In this document: piece after piece, positions 9,722-20,895 of the stretch
Layout: each line of letters starts with the position of its first letter
Numbering within the stretch: position 1 is the first letter of the stretch
Assembly: GCA_030323885.1 (NCBI GenBank)
Contig: CM059193.1
Coordinates: 58,920,042-58,984,041, forward strand
Origin: Branchipolynoe longqiensis
Lineage: Eukaryota > Annelida > Polychaeta > Phyllodocida > Polynoidae
Length of the DNA stretch: 64,000 nucleotides
Direction of reading: 5' to 3'
Notes under the pieces: model-generated
Told to the model about the DNA's origin: nothing
Seen by the model: the letters and a program-made list of their open reading frames with translations, nothing else
Database searches by the model: none
Position numbers and translations under genes: made by a program

Positions 9722-10200
9722 ATGGGACCGACTTTAAATGGTTCATTTAGGGAGGTGGTCGGTTTAGGGAGTTTTTTAAATCCCTACAATAGTACTGTAT
9801 GAGTGATCGTTTGAGACCCAAATATAGCAATGGATGTGGTGTTCTCTGTGGCGGAGTGGTTAGAGTGTCCGACTTTTTTCTAGGTCGGACTCCTAATCTA
9901 AAGGTCAGTGGTTCGATTCCCAATGCCATTAATTCTGTCAATTTGCATTTCCACTGCGGTGTATAAGTTACAGTGTCATCAAATGCCAGTTGCTCTCATA
10001 CCATGTCTATATGGTGTGAGAGGTTAAAGATCCCTTGGGTCATTAAAAATGTAGGCTCTGGCTTTCTATCGATCAACTGTCTAATGGTAAAAACAAGACT
10101 ATTCAGACTTATCCATGATAGGCAGTATACTTCTCCAAGAACAAAAAATATAGGGGAGTGGCCGATTTGTGGAGGTGGTCGGTCAGAGATGTTTTACTAT
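9722..10200. mobile_element. CAGT-group element interrupted by a Meta-type SINE
   Basis: 9,722-9,834 and 10,149-10,200 are the two parts of a CAGT-group copy (GGGACCGACTTTAAATGG ... AGAGATGTTTTACTATA). The SINE at 9,835-10,148 splits it at the GATCGATATAGGGG position. Confidence 0.8.
9835..10148 (+). mobile_element. Meta-type SINE copy
   Basis: tRNA-like head TCTGTGGCGGAGTGGTTAGA with GGTTCGATTCCC-like B box, then the core around GGTTGCTCTCATACCATGTC and ATCCCTTGGGTC. The core order resembles the conserved central domain of metazoan Meta-type SINEs. That family name is an inference from pattern. Confidence 0.7.
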
Positions 10201-10401
10201 AATGTGTATATGTACAATATAATTTATTATGTGGATATAAATAATGGCAGCCCCATAATGTTTCTCTCTAACCACCTTAACTTTCATGTTATTCACTGCG
10301 GAGCGGGCATTCTCTCCTCCCCACCTCCTCTAGACCATGACCCAACAGTCAATATGCTAAGTCCTAGTCTTTCCTTCTCATTTGCGAACGAACTATATAT
10401 A

Positions 10402-10735
10402 CAGTATAACCCCGTTAAACCCAGCTCGGTTAAACCAAACGATCGGTTAATCCAAACTTTTTTCGGCGGCCCAGCAAAATACTACCATTTGTCATATAAA
10501 AAAGTTGGTTAAACTAGAGTCGGTTAATCCAAATTATCGGTTAATCCAAACAAAATTGTCGGATCCCAGGCCACTCCGGTATGGTTAAACCAAACTTCCA
10601 TGTGGTTATAAGGTCATCTGAGACCCCACTGACTTTTTTATATGATAAATGGTAGTATTTTGCCGGGCCAGCGAAAAACGTTTGGATTAATCGATCGTTT
10701 GGTTTAACCGAGCAGGGTTTAACGGGGTTATATTG
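10402..10735. mobile_element. CAGT-group element, second family
   Basis: Ends CAGTATAACCCCGTTAAAC and GTTTAACGGGGTTATATTG, flanked by TA. The two halves are inverted copies built on CGATCGGTTAATCCAAAC. It is probably another TA-targeting MITE. Confidence 0.85.
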
Positions 10736-10809
10736 TACATACATAAAAAAAAAAATATCAAAGTGACCACATGCATTGTATATTACATGTGCAATACACA
10801 CTCGCTCAA

Positions 10810-11258
10810 AATTAAAGTCAAAGCCAAAGCTCGGTTAAGCCAATGATCGGTTAAAGTTGCATAGTCCGATGGTTTTGAATTTCTGTATTTTTTCTGAGAT
10901 AAATATATTAGATCGATCACTAATATTTACTTTACACTAGTTCAAAGTTACTTTTATTTTAAATGGTAAACCTTTGAGATATTTTGAGTGCAAACATGGA
11001 AAATTAGTTTTGGCATGCATGCCAAAACTCGGACACCATAGACTTCTGCAGTAACAGGTTCTGTTAATTTGACTCAGTATTGCCTTCTACGCAGAAACAA
11101 ATGCTTAATAAGTGCATCAGGATCTAAGTCAGATATGTAAAATCAAATCTAGATAATTGGTTTGGTTTTGAAATTTGATATTTCATCGGACTATGCAACT
11201 TTAATCCAAACAGATTTCTAGGGTCCCTTCAAGTTTGGTTTAACGAGGTTATGCTGTG
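10810..11258. mobile_element. Second-family CAGT element holding an M1
   Basis: AGCTCGGTTAAGCC before and TTAATCCAAACAGATTTC...TTTAACGAGGTTATGCTG after belong to the same family as 10,402-10,735. The interruption at the GATCGGTTAATCC word is the M1 copy at 10,855-11,200. Confidence 0.8.
10855..11200 (+). mobile_element. M1 with exact TTAA target duplication
   Basis: 346 bp from AGTTGCATAGTCCGATGG to CATCGGACTATGCAACT, with TTAA at 10,851-10,854 and 11,201-11,204. The uninterrupted target GATCGGTTAATCC is visible at about 10,440. This sets M1 boundaries and points to piggyBac-like TTAA targeting. Confidence 0.93.
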
Positions 11259-11504
11259 TATGTATATATAAGTGCTCTATCCCAGGCTGCTATTTGTGGT
11301 CCTACTTTGGGTTGACAGCTGAATGAGTTCTAGATGCGAGCAGGAGGCTGCACCACACACCACTCTGTCCCGACTGGGTGTAAATGAGGTTACCGAGTTA
11401 AGTCTGTGCGTAAAGGGGTTAAGAAGTAAATGCGTAGGGCGGAGAGGGAGGGGGGAGGTGATGGGGCTGTGTGTGTGTGAGGGGTCTAAATGGATCTATA
11501 GACA
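11259..11504. other. Unassigned
   Basis: No gene or repeat recognised. Includes a purine-rich GGGCGGAGAGGGAGG stretch. Confidence 0.4.
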
Positions 11505-12060
11505 TGATTGATTGATTGGTGGTTGCTTTACGCCATGTCGGCAGCATAGGCCATATTCATGGCGAGAAATGTTTGTTTTTTGTTCAAACCATCACGTTTA
11601 CATGTAAAAGCAAACAATCAATTATGTGCCAATAGACACTCATTAAATTAGAAAGCTCACAATCATATATTTGTGGTCAAGGGAAACAAATTTCCATAGA
11701 AAAAGAAAAGTTTTATTAATAATTGATAGAATCTATTTAGTAAACTATATGAGGTGGTACAGTCGAGCTGCCCTCAAAAAGGCTAAAATGTTTTCCTGTT
11801 TTACCTTAGTAAAAAGGTCATGCATACTGTCTGCAGTGTAGAACTGTTGGCGCAGGGCCAAAAAATCAACGCAACTTAGTAAAATGTGTTTGAGTGTCAG
11901 TGGGGACTGACACCCAATACATTCAGGGGGAGGTTCCCCCTTGAGCAGAAAAGCATACGAGTGGCCAATACGGCAGCGGCTAAGGACCACTTGATCTATA
12001 GACATATACATGGTGAAGTGAGAATTAGACACCTATGATAACCACTGTACGGGATGGCTG
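11505..12060 (-). mobile_element. LINE 3' portion
   Basis: The minus strand carries the end of a LINE ORF, then a 3' UTR and an ATCA repeat tail (plus strand 11,508-11,519, TGATTGATTGATTG). The UTR and tail match a second, ORF-less 3' end at 42,592-42,745 in the host gene intron. Confidence 0.8.
11745..12032 (-). pseudogene. LINE ORF C-terminal fragment
   Basis: 95 codons with RCRIGHSYAFLLKGE, PPPECIGCQSPLTLKHILLS and AFLRAARLYHLI. This is the Cys/His motif and end of the RNase H-bearing LINE ORF2 common in invertebrate I/Jockey-like elements. It is truncated upstream. Confidence 0.85.
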
Positions 12061-12075
12061 AAACGGCAAGACTGA

Positions 12076-12670
12076 AGGCCCGGTCACATAGCCGTTAGTG
12101 GACGTAGTTAAACGTAGTTGAACGTAGGATAGATTAACGTGGGTCAAACGTGGTGTAAGTGTGTTAAACTACAGTGAAAAATCCTTAAGGTACAACAGGT
12201 TTTGGTATGGATAAATACGTTATGGCACGGATGCCGGTATGTTCAACTACCTTCAACTACGTTCAACTATGTTCAACTATGTTCAACTACGTTCAACTAT
12301 GTTCAACTACTTCAACTTCGTTCAACGTACATTAGCCTCCACTATGGTCAACTACGTCCAACTACATCCAAGTACGCTAGAGTATGCTAGAGTATGCTAG
12401 AGTATGCTAGCATATGCTAGAGTACGCTAGAGTACATTAAGAGTACGGAGACTTTGCCACAGTACATTAGCCTCTAATGTAGCGCTCTTTTGAACATGTC
12501 CAAAGATTAAATCGGAACTCACAGTGCACCCAGGTTATTACCAAGTTAGCATGACAGAGAAGTACGGATGTCGGCACGTTCAACTATGTTCAACTATGTT
12601 CAACTATGTTCAACTACATAGCCTCCACTACGTTCAACTACATCCACTAATGTGTATGTGACCGGGCCTT
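12076..12670. mobile_element. GTCACA-group MITE with TTCAACTA repeats
   Basis: Ends AAGGCCCGGTCACATA and TATGTGACCGGGCCTT. The interior is dense in TTCAACTAYG and GCTAGAGTAY words plus the unique ACATTAGCCTC/AGCGCTCTTTTGAACATG block shared with 6,226-7,642. Confidence 0.85.
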
Positions 12671-12919
12671 TCCAGTCAAACCTAACTAGCTCTCAATCTC
12701 ACTACGTTCTTGAAAATGTTGCTGAACGGGCTCAAACTGTGTGCGAACGGAATAGACGTAGTAGCAACTTTTTAAGTCTTTTTACAAATGGAATGGACGT
12801 GCTAGAAGGGAATGGTGCTCCAGAACTTTGAGCATGCCAAACATTTTCTTGCAGCCACGTTTTACCCCGACCACAGCCCGTTTTAGAATGGGGTCGGAAG
12901 TTGTGAGAACTACTTTGGT
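12671..12919. other. Unassigned
   Basis: No gene or repeat supported. Confidence 0.4.
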
Positions 12920-13290
12920 GTGATGAGGGTGTTAGAGTGCTGGGCTGGCTTCCCGTGGGTTAGTTAGAACCCCCCAACTGAATCAAACCAATGGCTGAAA
13001 GACTTAATAAATAATACTGACCACTGCCCAGCCTGGTGCATGGTATTAATAGGATATATGAATGAAACCAATGACTTAAAAACATGGCATTACTAGGATA
13101 TAATGAATGAAACCAATGAATTAAAAACATGGCATTACTAGGATATAATGAATGAAACCAATGAATTAAACACTTTATATTGTCCACTGCCCAGCCTGGT
13201 GCTTGCTTTTAATAGGATGGCGCAATAACTGGTTTGCTGGTATTAGGATAATGTGACTTAGTGGGATATCGGGGCGAGCGCGGGAGGTGG
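12920..13290 (+). mobile_element. SINE-1 with internal tandem duplication
   Basis: Recognisable SINE-1 order (tRNA-like head remnant, GAATCAAACCAATGGCT, TTAATAGGATGG, GGATAATGTGAC). A unit of about 49-54 bp (AATGAAACCAATGAATTAAA...ATTACTAGGATATAATG) is repeated three times at about 13,053-13,170. Confidence 0.75.
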
Positions 13291-13344
13291 GGAGGGGGGG
13301 GGGGCAGAGGTGGTGGATTTGTCGGTTTTTGAATGTTGAATCCT

Positions 13345-13672
13345 TCCGGGGAGAGGGACGTAGCTCAGGCGGTAGAGTGTCCACCTGTGAAGGTGTCAGT
13401 CATCCGATCGATCATGCTCAGTGGACACATTTGTAGCTTGGGCTATTTTCCGTTCCCACCAGTGGTCCATAACTGGTTCATCAAAGGCTGTGGTATGTGC
13501 TGTCCTGTCTGTGGGAAAGTGCATGCAAAAGACCCCTTGCTGCTTATCGGAAAGAGTAGCCTATATGGCGGCAGCCGGTTTCCTCCAAAGAAATATGTTT
13601 GACGTCTAATAGCCGATGATACAAAAATCAATGTGCTCTAGAGGCGTCGTTAAATAAAACAACTTTACTTTT
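13345..13672 (+). mobile_element. Meta-type SINE (CGTCGTTAAATAAAAC tail)
   Basis: tRNA-like head GACGTAGCTCAGGCGGTAGA. Core: CATCAAAGGCTGTGGTATGT, CTGTCTGTGGGAAAGTGCAT, AAAAGACCCCTTGCTGCTTA. 3' end: GAGGCGTCGTTAAATAAAAC. This layout is the widespread metazoan Meta-type SINE; the name rests on family knowledge. Confidence 0.85.
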
Positions 13673-13696
13673 TTTGTGAACCATGCAATATGTATA

Positions 13697-13888
13697 CAGT
13701 AGAACCTCTCTAAATCGACCGACCATGGGACCAACTTTAAATGTCCATTTAGAGAGGTGGTTGGTTTAAGGAGCTTAAAGAAAAAAGTTACAGTGGTATT
13801 GTATGGGCGATCGTTTGAAACCCAAATAAAGCAATCGATTTGGGGAGTGGTCGATCTCTGGAGGTGGTCGGTTAGAGAGGTTTCAGTG
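13697..13888. mobile_element. CAGT-group element
   Basis: CAGTAGAACCTCTCTAAAT to GTTAGAGAGGTTTCAGTG, TA-flanked on the left. Near full-length copy of the 9,510 family. Confidence 0.85.
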
Positions 13889-14187
13889 CATATATATCAT
13901 TTATGTGATGCATAAGCATTCTGCGAGTATAAAGGCATGAAAGGGATTATATGTTTATTTCCTACCTTTTACTGATGGGAGGGTTTACTTGATGTATGGT
14001 CACCCCCTCCAACCACATGACCGGTGGCTCCACCGAAGGCATGCTTCTATACTGGACACTAAACTATCACTTGTGCCCAAGAATTTATTTTTAAGGCTAG
14101 GGGATCATATTCCCTATGCCAGAGAATATATTATCTCAACCCACTACTTTGTCTTGTCTTCCTCATTTGTGCTGTAGTCAGCCTTTG

Positions 14188-14218
<31 letters not shown>

Positions 14219-14516
14219 TATGGGAAAACACAGCATCTATTCTGCCGTCTATCCCAGATATCATAGCATATACATATTTTACCATTGTCACTGTCGCAGA
14301 GGAGGAACCCAGCGGAACGTCATCGAGATCGAATACAAAATGAATACAAAATGGCACCTGGCTTATTCTTTTCATATAATAATTATTATCTAACCACTTA
14401 TAACTACAATGGACTGTTCAGAATCATAATACACCCACATACCCCCCTTAAAGAAGCATGTCCTTGCCATGTGATATTCATATAGAAACCTAACTTCATT
14501 GCCACAGAGCTCCACC
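13889..14516. other. Unassigned, with TA microsatellite
   Basis: A TA run of about 28 bp lies at 14,186-14,214. The rest has no recognised feature. Confidence 0.45.
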
Positions 14517-14517
14517 C

Positions 14518-14832
14518 GGCGTGATGGTCTAATCGGTAGAGCGCGGGCCTCGCTTGCGGTAGGTCGGGAGTTCGGTTCCCGGTTGAGTCAAACCAATGAC
14601 TTATAAAATTGATACCTGTCGCTCAACATTACTAGGATAGGGCAAGGACTGGTTGGTTCAGTGTCAGGATAATGCTACTGAGTGGGATATCGGGCCATGG
14701 TGCCGGCGGCCTGGTCTCCCAGTGGGGGCAGCACTATAAAGTCACCATGAGTGCGCACTGTTACAAGTCGGTACCCGTCCTTATATGAACTTAGATATTG
14801 CCAGGACGTAAAACTCCAACAACCAACCAACA
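14518..14832 (+). mobile_element. SINE-1 copy
   Basis: Complete order: tRNA-like head with GATGGTCTAATCGGTAGAGC (A box) and GGGAGTTCGGTTCCC (B box), body, and tail AAAACTCCAACAACCAACC. The head has an intact acceptor-like half only, so it is not a tRNA gene. Confidence 0.88.
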
Positions 14833-15075
14833 ACAGAGCTCCACACTCAGAAATCGGAATGTATTAATATTAGGCGCAGTTTCACAGTCTGTGTAAGCAG
14901 GCGCCGCATTACACACCTCTTCTTACAACACCTGAATGCGATTGCATAAATTATAAACAAGGCTTCATGAATAATGCGTACGCACAGACTAATTATTTGT
15001 TGCCTCGTCCAATATCTAACGTATGACAATATGATCGTGTGTATATCAGATTTGTCACTTAAAACATTGATGGCG
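14833..15075. other. Unassigned
   Basis: Nothing supported. Confidence 0.4.
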
Positions 15076-15086
15076 TTTGCTTAAAG

Positions 15087-15395
15087 TTTGTTTGTTTGTT
15101 GTTGTTTTACATCCTAGCAACATCTAAGGTGATATCAGGACAGGTACCGACTTGTGACAGTGCGCACTCATGTCGACTTTATAGTGCTGTCCCACTGGGA
15201 AACCAGGCCACCAGCACCAAAACCTGATATCCCACTCAGTCACATTATCCTGATACTGAACCAACCAGTCCCTGCCCTATGCTATTAATGCCGAGCGTCT
15301 GGCTAGGAAGCGACCAGTATAAATTTTTAAGTCATTGATTTGACTCGACCAGGGTTCGAACCCATGACCCCACGATCTACCAGCACGGGAGACGT
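15087..15395 (-). mobile_element. SINE-1 copy with target duplication
   Basis: A full minus-strand SINE-1 flanked by the 11-bp direct repeat TTTGCTTAAAG (15,076-15,086 and 15,396-15,406), as expected for LINE-driven insertion. The tail side is TTTGTTTGTTGTTGTTTTAC. Confidence 0.9.
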
Positions 15396-15402
15396 TTTGC
15401 TT

Positions 15403-15985
15403 AAAGCTACAATCCAATGGTTTGGAATTTCTCCCCCCATTTTTTTTTGTATAAATTAAAGTTGTATAGACCGATGGTTTTGAGTTTCTGTCATTTTTTT
15501 GAGATAAATATATTAAATTGATTGTCATAATCTACCTGACTTTATTTTGAAGTATCTTTTATTTTAAATGGCTCAGTTTTGAGATAATTGAAGTGCAAAC
15601 ATGTAAAATTAGTTTTGGCAAGCACACCAACAATTGGATACCATGGGCTTTAGCAGTAACGGGTTGTATTAAATTGCATCATCATTCCCTTCGACATAGC
15701 AACCCGTTCTTAATAAATACTTCAGTACATAAGTTAGTTATATAGAATCAATTCTAGATAATTGTTTTGGTTTTGAAAATTTGATGCTTCATCGGACTGT
15801 GCAGCTTTAATATATTAGGTTATTGCTTATACTCTACTCTACTTCAGTTTGAATATTAAACTTAGATTTTATACTGTTAAATTTGGAGACATTTGAAGTG
15901 AAATCATGTCATTTTAATGTTGGTGTGCACACTGGATATCATAGTTATCATGCACTTCAATACTGACAGGTTCTGAAATAGACCT
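15403..15985 (+). mobile_element. M1 copy nested inside an older M1 copy
   Basis: The inner copy is 15,457-15,812, with TTAA at both edges. The outer copy (15,403-15,456 and 15,813-15,985) is more diverged, as its greater age predicts. Confidence 0.8.
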
Positions 15986-15989
15986 CACC

Positions 15990-16525
15990 AGTTAAAGTTG
16001 CATAGTCCGATAGTTTTGAGTTTCTCTCATTTTCTGAGATAAACATTTAAATCTTTTTTTTTTTTTTGGGGGTCCATTAGTTGTTTAAGCAGGGGAAATT
16101 TCAGTCATAGATGACTGGTCTTCCTCATTCCACTGCTGGTCGATAGAAAGCCCGAGCCTACACTTTTACCGACCCAAGGGATTTTTAACCTCCCACACCA
16201 CATAGACATGGTATGAGAGCAACCGGCCTTTGATGACGCTGTAAGTTATACACAGCGGTGTTTGAAGTAACTTTTAGTTTAAATCGCTAACTTTTGAGAT
16301 ATTTGAAATGGAAACATGCTAAATTAGTTTTGGCATGCATGCCAAAACTCTAACACCATAGGCTTCTGCAGTAACAAGTTCTATTAATTGACTCAGTATC
16401 CTCGTATGTGTGACAACAAATGTTTAATAAGTGCACCAGCATCTAAGTTAGATATGTAGAATCAAATCTAGATTTTGGTTTTTGTTTTGAATATTTTATG
16501 GTTTCATCGGACTATGCAGCTTTAA
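15990..16525 (+). mobile_element. M1 copy with Meta-type SINE inside
   Basis: Left M1 part 15,993-16,053, right part 16,263-16,525. Between them a minus-strand SINE fragment starts with a T-run (16,053-16,067) and contains CTTCCTCATTCCACTGCTGG and AACCTCCCACACCACATAGAC. Confidence 0.85.
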
Positions 16526-16546
16526 GCTGGAAGTACCCGAATAGAG

Positions 16547-16597
16547 TGGTTCCAGATTCTGCCGTTAGATGTCACTAGCATAAGAGCGGCGGTGAAA
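16547..16597 (+). repeat. Flanking direct repeat, left copy
   Basis: CCGAATAGAGTGGTTCCAGA with about 25 more bases recurs at 21,158-21,208 in the same direction, one copy on each side of the decayed retrotransposon. It could be an element terminal repeat or a host repeat. Confidence 0.7.
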
Positions 16598-18146
16598 TTC
16601 CACAAGAAAAATACAATGTAGTAGTCTTATATATATATATATTTAACCGTTGGGCTAATCCGCCCCCGCTAAAGGCAAGCCTTCGTCTTAATTTATATAA
16701 TTATTTCCATGTGAATTTCCTGGGCCGGCCGCGGGCCGCCGCTGCCCCTCGTCCCGTCTGCAGGTAGTCCGTGTCCGTCGGTGATCCTCTCGGGCTAAAG
16801 TCGGCCAGCCAGAGTATCGTCTAAATACAGAGATTTGCCCCCTCCCGTATTTAACGGCTAAAAGCAATTACTTCGTTATTTCAACTAACTGGCTGGTCTA
16901 CTCGCCTTACTGTGTATTTAATATGTTTAAATTGATCCAGAACTAAGCAGATGCGCTAGTGTCACTACCACTGTCACTGATAATCAGCCTAAGTTACTGT
17001 CTTGTTTTAGCCAAAAGATCTATACGTTAATTCGGTTATATGTCTGTTCTAGTCTCCCCGCAGATGGGCTAAGTAACTGCATAAGGCCTAGTTAGGCGCA
17101 AGGCCCTTAATTATATATATAAAGCAATCTAATGTTAAGTTTGACCATAGCAGTTTACTCCATAGAAAACTGGAGGACAGTAAAGAATGCAAGGAACGTT
17201 CCAATTTACTTTTCCAAGAGCTCACGGCTTTGTTTATTCTTATCCAAACTAACATTCGATCAAAGCACATAGTGTAGAAACATATTGCAAACCCCTCCCC
17301 TAGTATTTAATGTCAAACAACTTCAGAATTTCGATAATATAGGCCTAAATCTCGGCTGAAACATCAGAGCGTCATAAAATACGTCTGATCGGTCTGGGTC
17401 CGAACGCCCGACCTCCTCTCGTTGCCAGGCGAGTCGCAGTTTGTGTCTCCTAGCAACGCTTTACGGCCGGAAACCCGGTGCCCCGTTAGTGTTTGGCATT
17501 CGCGGTCTGCCATGGCGAGTAGCCCGTATTTCCAAATACGGGTTAATCGGCACACGCCCGTGAATGCCACAAGGCGAGTAGTCTCGCCCACTTCATATAT
17601 ATATTACAAGGATAAGAGCTTGATGCCTATTGTGATATAAATATCTGAATATAATCAGGCATTTTATAATTCAAAACCAGACACAGATAATCTTTTTTGT
17701 TTGGGCTAATAAATTTATTAATCAGGCTTAATAAATTTTTACAAAGCCTTTCCTACACCTTACTGAACATCTGCTATCAGCCACTCTCAATAATACAATT
17801 GAGGTTATTAGCTTTAAATTATTCTATCTTCAACAGGTAGTACAACCTGTGCCTTTCTAAGCTTTACTGTTCATTACTTATGTGCAGGTCATATGCTAGG
17901 TATAGCTACTATTGCATTTTCTTCATTACTTATGTGCAGAACATACTTTATGATTGTACTATCATACTAACATATGATATATTTCTGTAGATACTGTATT
18001 CATTTCTGTAGATGGAACTTGAAAACAGAAGACATGAGGCAGCAACTGGGGCAGATCACGGTCACACGGTCAGCTCACATCTGGCACACTCACACACATT
18101 CCCACATTCGCGTTAAACAGCAACATTCATTTCAAGGTCATAAGAA
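16598..18146. other. Non-coding region, probably 3' part of the DIRS/Ngaro-like element
   Basis: No coding signal. It includes a TA run (16,630-16,645), a GC-rich block near 16,720-16,800, and a GCCCGTATTTCC / AAATACGGGTT hairpin at 17,529-17,551. I could not find a split-repeat structure like that of the second element. Confidence 0.4.
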
Positions 18147-18190
18147 CCATTATCTCTCAGCCAAATTGGGACAGGAGAGATAATGGTTCC
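18147..18190. repeat. Perfect 14-bp stem hairpin after the recombinase stop
   Basis: AACCATTATCTCTC and GAGAGATAATGGTT flank a short loop, immediately downstream (minus sense) of the recombinase stop codon at 18,194. Possible roles are RNA 3' processing or a recombination site; neither is shown. Confidence 0.8.
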
Positions 18191-18193
18191 TCT

Positions 18194-19141
18194 CTACAGT
18201 ACGTTTTTATTCACATAGTCAAACACACTGTTGGACTTCCATCTACCGAGTGTTCTAATGCAATCTAAGGGCATGCCCACTCTTGTATATTCTTGGGCTC
18301 CCCCTCGCCGAAGACTATGACACGTCACCAGTGGCCACCAGGGAAGCCCTCTGGCTTTCAATGCTAATTTCATGCATTTGCTGAAAACTTTTGCTGTCAA
18401 CGGGTCCCCATTGTTCATCATGAAAGCTGGGGCACCCTCATGTGCAGGAGTCAGTCGGATGTACTTGTTCCATGCGTGCACCGGGCAGAAGGTTGGACTT
18501 GCCCCTTTTGGTAGATCGATGCTGTACGCATCCTCTGGCATGTGTGTGGTCTTCGTGCTTCTGACTGTTATCGTCAGATGTGTGGTGTGTGCCTTGATGT
18601 CTCCGCCGAGCAGCATGTGACCGCCACCCCCCGTTACCTCGGAATAGAACAGATTTGACTGTCTTAGCAAGCATAAATATCCAATTAGCAATGCAACAAT
18701 TAACACAAAGCCATCTTCTCCGATCTTGTTGAATTTTGTGATTATCATTTTAATATGCGTGGTCTTCAATGGAAATGCCCTCTTGACAGTGTGGTTCTTT
18801 AACTTACATATGCCAGCTTTAATTATCGACATAGCATAGCAATCAAATGCCCCAGTATCGCCTTTTAGAAGTCTTACCCATGTTCTCGCCCCACTTATAT
18901 AGTTTTTTACAGCCCCGTCAGTATTAAATTTATCATTTAAGTATAAAGCGTATAACATTACCGTCTTCAATTTGGGTTTCTTAGGGTTATCTTTGCTGTT
19001 CTTACAAAACATCAGATACTCTCTAAATTGTACCCTTTTATTTCTCCAGGTCCCTTCCGCTAGTCCCGCCGAAAAGTACAGGCTTAGCCTATGCACTATT
19101 TCCCGCTTTTTCTCTGCAAGTTGATAAAGGCAAACAAACAA
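18194..19141 (-). CDS. Tyrosine recombinase of DIRS/Ngaro-like retrotransposon
   Basis: A 315-codon open frame with the C-terminal catalytic box of phage-integrase-type recombinases: an Arg in LLRQSNLF, CHSLRRGGAQ (His-x-x-Arg) near residue 278, and a candidate nucleophile Tyr in FDYVNKN near the end. It would join a circular DNA copy of the element to the genome without a target duplication. The frame has no ATG at its upstream edge: a TAA lies just upstream, so the first codon is TTG and expression may depend on the upstream RT frame. It follows the RT gene by 18 nt. The ORF is intact but its element is otherwise damaged. Confidence 0.9.
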   Translation of the reverse strand: MFVCLYQLAEKKREIVHRLSLYFSAGLAEGTWRNKRVQFREYLMFCKNSKDNPKKPKLKTVMLYALYLNDKFNTDGAVKNYISGARTWVRLLKGDTGAFDCYAMSIIKAGICKLKNHTVKRAFPLKTTHIKMIITKFNKIGEDGFVLIVALLIGYLCLLRQSNLFYSEVTGGGGHMLLGGDIKAHTTHLTITVRSTKTTHMPEDAYSIDLPKGASPTFCPVHAWNKYIRLTPAHEGAPAFMMNNGDPLTAKVFSKCMKLALKARGLPWWPLVTCHSLRRGGAQEYTRVGMPLDCIRTLGRWKSNSVFDYVNKNVL

Positions 19142-19159
19142 TTATCAATGGGCAGAGCT

Positions 19160-20565
19160 CTATAAATCCATGTCTAGGACATGCACGTCGGGAGGAACAT
19201 ATATTTTAGTCAACAACTTTTTCTGACATAAATCATCAGCAATCTTTCGGAATGTATTATCAAAAAACAACCTACTTAGGGCATCTGCTAGCACTAGATC
19301 TTTTCCTGGCTTGTGTACCACCTGTACCGCACAAGTGTAAGTGGCGGCAAATCTCCAGATTTCCCGGGCACAGGCACACAAGACAGGATCTCTTCCAGCA
19401 CCACTAGACAACACCTGTTGGGAAGCAGCATTATCTGTATTTATGATAATTTGATAATTGTGTGGGTCTGGGGGGGACAAATGTTTTAAAGCTACTACTA
19501 GATTAATCGCCTCTAACTGGGTAATATGAAAATTACTTTTCAGAAAATCTTTGGAGTACAAATTAGAATAATAATGAGTCTGACTGAATGCGCCCCCACC
19601 AACTAATGACGAGTCACACTCGATTACCCATTTTTTGCTAGGTAGATGTTGCAACAGCACTAGCCTATTATGACCTTCTGCAAAACGTAGGAACCACGCG
19701 ATGTCCCTAACCAAATTTTGAGTAACACAAGTCTTCGCTAAAAATGGCGTCTCTCTGAGAAAGTCTAAAATCCTATTCATAAATACCCGTGCAGGGATCA
19801 CACATTTCGAAATAAATTGTAACTTTCCCACCAATCTTTGAACATTTTTACGTGTGACCTTTCTGCCAATTATCCACTTTTTACATTCTAACAAGATATC
19901 TAACAGTTTCTTGTCTGGAATACGCATTACCAAAATTTTAGAATCTATTTCATACCCTAGCCATATCAAAGTATTTGTGGGGGGTACACATTTTTTAATT
20001 GAAAGTTTCAATCCCAAAAATTCTGTTAATTTTAAGATGTAGTTATACGCTTGGTGTGCCTTCTTAAGTGTCGATTCTACGCCCACAAAATCGTCCAAAA
20101 AACACAACGTGAAAAAACCTTTTAAATTCATCAAATGTACTACAGCCGCTGTCGTCCGGGCGCAAGCCATGCTTGACGTCCTACACCCGAACGGTGGAGC
20201 GATGTCAAAATAAAACTTTCCATTTACCTTTATACCGAACAACGGCACACTCAAAGGGCAGGTTCTTAATTGCCTGTATGCCCTTGCTAGGTCAATAGAC
20301 CACATATAACTATCTTCCCCCAATTTAGTAATCTGCTTTGCCAAGGACATTATTGTCGGCAAGTTGTATTTATACGGGTTTCCTTGATACCAGCCCTTAT
20401 TTATTCCTGAATTTACACTTCGCCCCCTCGGGTAACTAAGGTCCACTATTATTCAACGTTCATTAGTATTTTTCTTGGGGCGGGCCATAATAGGGCTAAC
20501 CTGCGCCCATGGGCAAAACGGAGGGCTGTCGAATGGCCCCAACAATGCTTGGTGAGATAATTCAG
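19160..20565 (-). pseudogene. Reverse transcriptase-RNase H, broken by in-frame stop
   Basis: From 20,446 downward the frame is open for 428 codons. Motif A is MWSIDLARAYRQL, the catalytic pair is in FLDDFVGV, and RNase H acidic residues sit in IECDSSL, TQLEAINL, INTDNAA and LVLADALSR. This is the DIRS-order RT-RH block. Upstream, the same frame continues through PWAQVSPIMARPKKN but is cut by TGA (minus sense, just before IIVDLSYP) at about 20,453. The second element at 25.6 kb shows an Arg there. It would copy element RNA into DNA; this copy cannot make a full polymerase without readthrough. Confidence 0.88.
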
Positions 20566-20568
20566 TCT

Positions 20569-20895
20569 CTACGTAGTTGTTAATCCAAAACAAATCTTCC
20601 TCCGACTGAGCATGGTTACAAGATGTTGGGGTAGGAATAAATCTTGCGCAGCTGATAATCTTGCATCCAAAAGTACGGCAATCTCATCCAATGACGGACC
20701 GACATTTCGAGATGTTGATGGTACAGGCGATCCTCCATGCAAATCTGCCAAATGCAGCCTACTCGACGACACCGTACGACCAATACGGTTACCCTCCTTT
20801 GAGCCGGAATGCGAGTCCTCCGAATCCTCCATAGATCTCAGCAAAGCTTTTGAATATCTACCGACAACACTTTTAATCCTACCAACTTTCGGCAT
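20569..20895 (-). pseudogene. Gag remnant with internal deletion
   Basis: A 108-codon frame starting ATG, basic at the N-terminus, with Ser-rich acidic sequence (RSMEDSEDSHSGSKEG). It lies upstream of the RT in a different frame. The second element has a gag of more than 400 residues before the RT, so most of the gag seems deleted here. Confidence 0.6.

Noticed and set aside
18194..20446. Bacteriophage integrase or prophage
   Set aside because: The recombinase is coupled to a DIRS-type RT-RNase H in an intron- and SINE-rich animal sequence.
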